The translations under genes were made by a program, and so were the position numbers. A stretch of 64,000 nt of DNA from Rhodococcus sp. 4CII (GTDB lineage: Bacteria > Actinomycetota > Actinomycetes > Mycobacteriales > Mycobacteriaceae): positions 3,700,001 through 3,764,000 of the forward strand of contig NZ_JACCFE010000002.1 in assembly GCF_014256275.1 (NCBI RefSeq), written 5' to 3'. Within the stretch, counting starts at the first letter, position 1, and the number at the start of each line of letters is the position of its first letter. The notes beneath the pieces are model-generated. The model worked only from the letters and a program-made list of their open reading frames with translations, made no database searches and was not told the origin of the DNA. Of this stretch, positions 61,695 to 64,000 are shown piece after piece.

Positions 61695-61744
61695 GTTCCA
61701 CTGTCGCTGCCGGACGATCGCGGGCCAAGCATCGCGTTCCACTG
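61695..61744. promoter_or_regulatory. Candidate IclR operator region
   Basis: GTTCCACTG is repeated directly at 61695-61703 and 61736-61744; the second copy starts a CGTTC-N9-GAACG inverted repeat. The first copy lies in GTGGTTCCAC, a 10-bp palindrome. All are in the divergent promoter region between the hydratase and IclR genes. Confidence 0.45.
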
Positions 61745-61811
61745 AGTCGAACGTTGCCCCGTATCGTGGACGGCATCGCCGGGAACAGCGGCAACGGAGG
61801 TGGCATGCACA

Positions 61812-62582
61812 GTGTCTGATCAGGAGTTCGACCGGACAACCGTCCTGGGCAAGGTGATGTCGGTGCTGCACGCGTTCACCGTCGACGACTCCGCCGTGTC
61901 ACTCGCCGAACTGTGCCGGCGGACGTCCATCCCCAAAGGCACGCTGCACCGCGTCCTCGCCGACATGGTGGCCGTGCGGATGCTGGACCGGACCGACGCC
62001 GGCTACCGGCTGGGAGGGTCCCTGTTCGAGCTGGGCATGCGGGCGTCGGTCGAGCGCAGCCTGCTCGAGGTGGCCATCCCGTTCATGGAAGATCTGTACG
62101 TGCGCACCCACGAGACGGTGCACCTGGGGGTACTCGACGGGACGGAGGTCGTGTACCTGTCGAAGATCGGCGGTCACCGGCAGGCGAGCGCACCGTCGAG
62201 GATCGGAGGTCGAATGCCGGTGCACTGCACCGCGATCGGCAAGGTGCTGGTCGCGCATGCCGACAACGCGCTGCAGGAGCAGGTGCTCGCCGCCCCGCTA
62301 CCCCGCTACACCCCGCGCACCATCGTCCTGCCCGGACCGCTGCGCACTCAACTCGACCGCATCGCGACCGAGGGCGTGGCCTACGAATACGAGGAATCCG
62401 CCACCGGCATCGTGTGCGTGGCCGCCCCGGTCCGCGACGGCGAGAACGTCGTCGCCGCCATCAGTGTCACCGGGCCGTCCCACCGTTTCCGCCCCGAGGC
62501 CCACACCAGTTCGGTGCGCACCGCCGCCGAGGGAATCGGTGTCACCCTCGCCCGGCGGTCGCGATTGCTCGCCGAGAAGTGA
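61812..62582 (+). CDS. IclR-family transcriptional regulator
   Basis: 256 residues from GTG 61812; an in-frame GTG at 61800 is an alternative. The HTH is SLAELCRRTSIPKGTLHRVL, and the effector domain includes VHLGVLDGTEVVYLSKIGGH, MPVHCTAIGKVLVAH and EYEESATGIVCVAAPVRD. IclR proteins often control aromatic and 3-hydroxyphenylpropionate degradation (MhpR, PcaR). It is divergent from the hydratase operon. Confidence 0.93.
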   Translation: MSDQEFDRTTVLGKVMSVLHAFTVDDSAVSLAELCRRTSIPKGTLHRVLADMVAVRMLDRTDAGYRLGGSLFELGMRASVERSLLEVAIPFMEDLYVRTHETVHLGVLDGTEVVYLSKIGGHRQASAPSRIGGRMPVHCTAIGKVLVAHADNALQEQVLAAPLPRYTPRTIVLPGPLRTQLDRIATEGVAYEYEESATGIVCVAAPVRDGENVVAAISVTGPSHRFRPEAHTSSVRTAAEGIGVTLARRSRLLAEK

Positions 62583-62591
62583 TAACCGGCT

Positions 62592-63830
62592 TCAGTGCTT
62601 CGCGATGGGGAGGTGCTTGCGGTAGCCGGCGACCACCGCGATCGTGGAGAGGCCGAGCAGGATGACGAGAACACCCAGCAGTGCCAGCGTGGTGAAGGGC
62701 GGCGTGAGTGCTGCCAGGATCGTCGGGACGATGAAGCCGAGGTAGGCGATGGCGTAGAAGACGCCGGTGAGCCGGGCCAGCTCGGCTGCGGGGGCGATGC
62801 GCTGAACTTCGAGCAGGCCGGAGACGAGGCCGATCCCGAAACCCGCACCGAAGACCACGCCGGCGAGTGCGCCGACCAGCAGTTGGTCGGCTGCCACCGC
62901 AAACATCATCACCACCAGTCCGGCGGTGAGCGTCACGAGCGATACGACGGTGCCACGTGCGCTGGAGACGGAGTCGATCCTTTTGGCGACGGGCTGGATC
63001 AGTGCGCTGGACACGAGTGCGATGACACTGAGGCCTGTGGCGTAGGCCAGGCTGAGGGAACCGGCGGCGTCGGCCAGTAACACCGGAAGGTATCCGTAGG
63101 ACAGTGCGCACGCGGCGAAAAGCCATGGCCCGCAGACCACCACGATCCGCAGGAATCGCCGGTGTGACACCGAGGGAACGTGGAGGCGGGTGCGCAGGCT
63201 CGGTCGGTGCGCCGAGGGGAGCACCGTTTCCGGCGGTCGCCGGGTGAGCCAGAGGAACGGGAGCGTAACGGCGACATGGATCGCATAGGGCAACACGGTG
63301 GGCGCGGGTCCCCACTGCGCGATGGTCCCGGCGACCAACGCGCCCGACGCCGATCCGAGAGTGAAGGCCAGCGACGCGCGGCGGGCACCGGCACCGGCAT
63401 CCGACCCCACGTCGTAGGGCATCTGCGAGACTTCCTTGAGCCAACTGGTTCCGACGGACATCGCGGTTCCGACCGACATGCCCGCGAACAATCGGCCGAG
63501 GTAGATCGGCGCGGAACCGAACTCTCCCAGTGCGAGCAGCGCACTCGCCGCGAGGCCGAAGCAGACCGCGTAGAACATGGGCGTCCGTCGGCCGCTGTGG
63601 TCGGAAATCGCTCCGGCGACCACGAGCGCCGGCGCCAGTCCGGCCACGTAGATGCCGAGGAAGAGGGTCACTGTGCTCGTCGAATAGTGCTGGATGTCGC
63701 GGTACAGCAACAGCATCGGGCTGAACTGGTTGCCCGACCACGCGCAGACGAACAGTGTCCCGAACACGAGCACCCAGGGACGCGCCCGGGTCGGGCTGTC
63801 GACGGTCGCGGTGATCTCCTGTGTGCTCAC
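62592..63830 (-). CDS. MFS transporter
   Basis: 412 residues from GTG 63830. About 12 membrane segments; FGTLFVCAWSGNQFSPMLLL opens the first and AGAISDHSGRRTPMFYAVCF is the loop 2-3 motif. It overlaps the stop of an upstream GntR/FCD gene (GTGA at 63830-63827), so the regulator and transporter are co-transcribed. The substrate may be an aromatic acid for the neighbouring meta-cleavage genes, but this is inference. Confidence 0.9.
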   Translation of the reverse strand: MSTQEITATVDSPTRARPWVLVFGTLFVCAWSGNQFSPMLLLYRDIQHYSTSTVTLFLGIYVAGLAPALVVAGAISDHSGRRTPMFYAVCFGLAASALLALGEFGSAPIYLGRLFAGMSVGTAMSVGTSWLKEVSQMPYDVGSDAGAGARRASLAFTLGSASGALVAGTIAQWGPAPTVLPYAIHVAVTLPFLWLTRRPPETVLPSAHRPSLRTRLHVPSVSHRRFLRIVVVCGPWLFAACALSYGYLPVLLADAAGSLSLAYATGLSVIALVSSALIQPVAKRIDSVSSARGTVVSLVTLTAGLVVMMFAVAADQLLVGALAGVVFGAGFGIGLVSGLLEVQRIAPAAELARLTGVFYAIAYLGFIVPTILAALTPPFTTLALLGVLVILLGLSTIAVVAGYRKHLPIAKH

Positions 63831-64000
63831 AGTGCGCCCTGATACCGGTTGAGATGGGCGACCAGTGCGGCGGTGAACCCGTCCTCGTCGCCACTCGTGA
63901 AGCAGGCTGCGAGTTCCTGGTGGTCGGTGAACGACGACACCAGGTTGGCGGGATCGATGCGCAGCAGCAAGTTCCGCAGTCGCTGCTGCCGTCCGCGAAG
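63827..64000 (-). CDS. GntR/FCD-family regulator, C-terminal end (partial)
   Basis: The last 57 codons plus stop; the gene continues past the right edge. The readable part is helical, with DHQELAACFTSGDEDGFTAA followed by LVAHLNRYQGAL, matching the last helices of FCD ligand domains (the H-x-x-L-A...D pattern). The DNA-binding half is outside the window. Its stop overlaps the MFS start. Confidence 0.6.
   Translation of the reverse strand, partial: LRGRQQRLRNLLLRIDPANLVSSFTDHQELAACFTSGDEDGFTAALVAHLNRYQGAL

Noticed and set aside
60825..61745. 306-codon forward frame antisense to the hydratase gene
   Set aside because: Glycine/Asp/Arg-rich shadow composition; the hydratase on the minus strand is well supported.

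Overview
The window is about 66-68% G+C by eye and is chromosomal DNA from a mycolic-acid actinobacterium, most likely Rhodococcus. The left third has the same gene order as the origin-proximal region of Mycobacterium tuberculosis: yidC (only its last codons) - jag/khpB - rsmG - parA - parB - GNAT - cwlM - trxA - trxB - anti-sigma - sigM - murJ - DUF6049 - NUDIX (mutT4-like) - pcnA. Genus assignment rests on this synteny and on protein character, not on a database search.

Layout. 1-5023: end of yidC, jag with a strong terminator, a 1.5-kb spacer with parS sites, a decayed SnoaL-like gene and C-rich repeats, then rsmG, parA and parB. Six parS-like 16-mers lie between 785 and 2975; one overlaps the rsmG start and two lie inside parA. 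5181-8598: acetyltransferase, CwlM (an amidase-fold protein missing key catalytic residues) and a trxB-trxA operon behind a SigR/SigH-type promoter. 8709-11579: a flavin oxidoreductase, an epimerase and a TetR regulator inserted into the conserved trxB-sigM neighbourhood. 11583-20084: the NUDIX - DUF6049 - murJ - sigM - anti-sigma string, with MurJ fused to a pseudokinase. 20174-21625: CCA-adding enzyme. 21831-29161: a 1377-residue nitrate reductase/flavoprotein reductase fusion followed by a tight HTH-TOBE, modA, modB, modC operon. 29181-38322: mixed accessory genes (DUF4185, thioesterase, a TetR-controlled epimerase/MFS pair, YqgE, Mut7-C RNase, MFS, GntR). 38352-42726: two membrane proteins and leuS.

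42748-50251 is the most interesting metabolic block: RraA-like aldolase, Lrp regulator, leuD, leuC, a 2-hydroxycarboxylate transporter, glycerate kinase and a CdaR regulator. The transporter-leuC-leuD order suggests uptake and dehydration/isomerisation of a hydroxy-dicarboxylate rather than, or besides, leucine synthesis. 50252-58813 is a patchy stress and decay region: KatE catalase, hemerythrin, PAS and PAS-ANTAR proteins, a disordered acidic protein and a YtxH-like protein, several with SigF/SigB-like promoters, mixed with broken genes (MBL hydrolase, GntR regulator, aldo-keto reductase). 58814-64000 holds the lower meta-cleavage pathway (hydratase, acylating aldehyde dehydrogenase, aldolase) with an IclR regulator, an MFS transporter and the end of a GntR/FCD regulator.

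No tRNA, rRNA, CRISPR array, insertion sequence or prophage was recognised.
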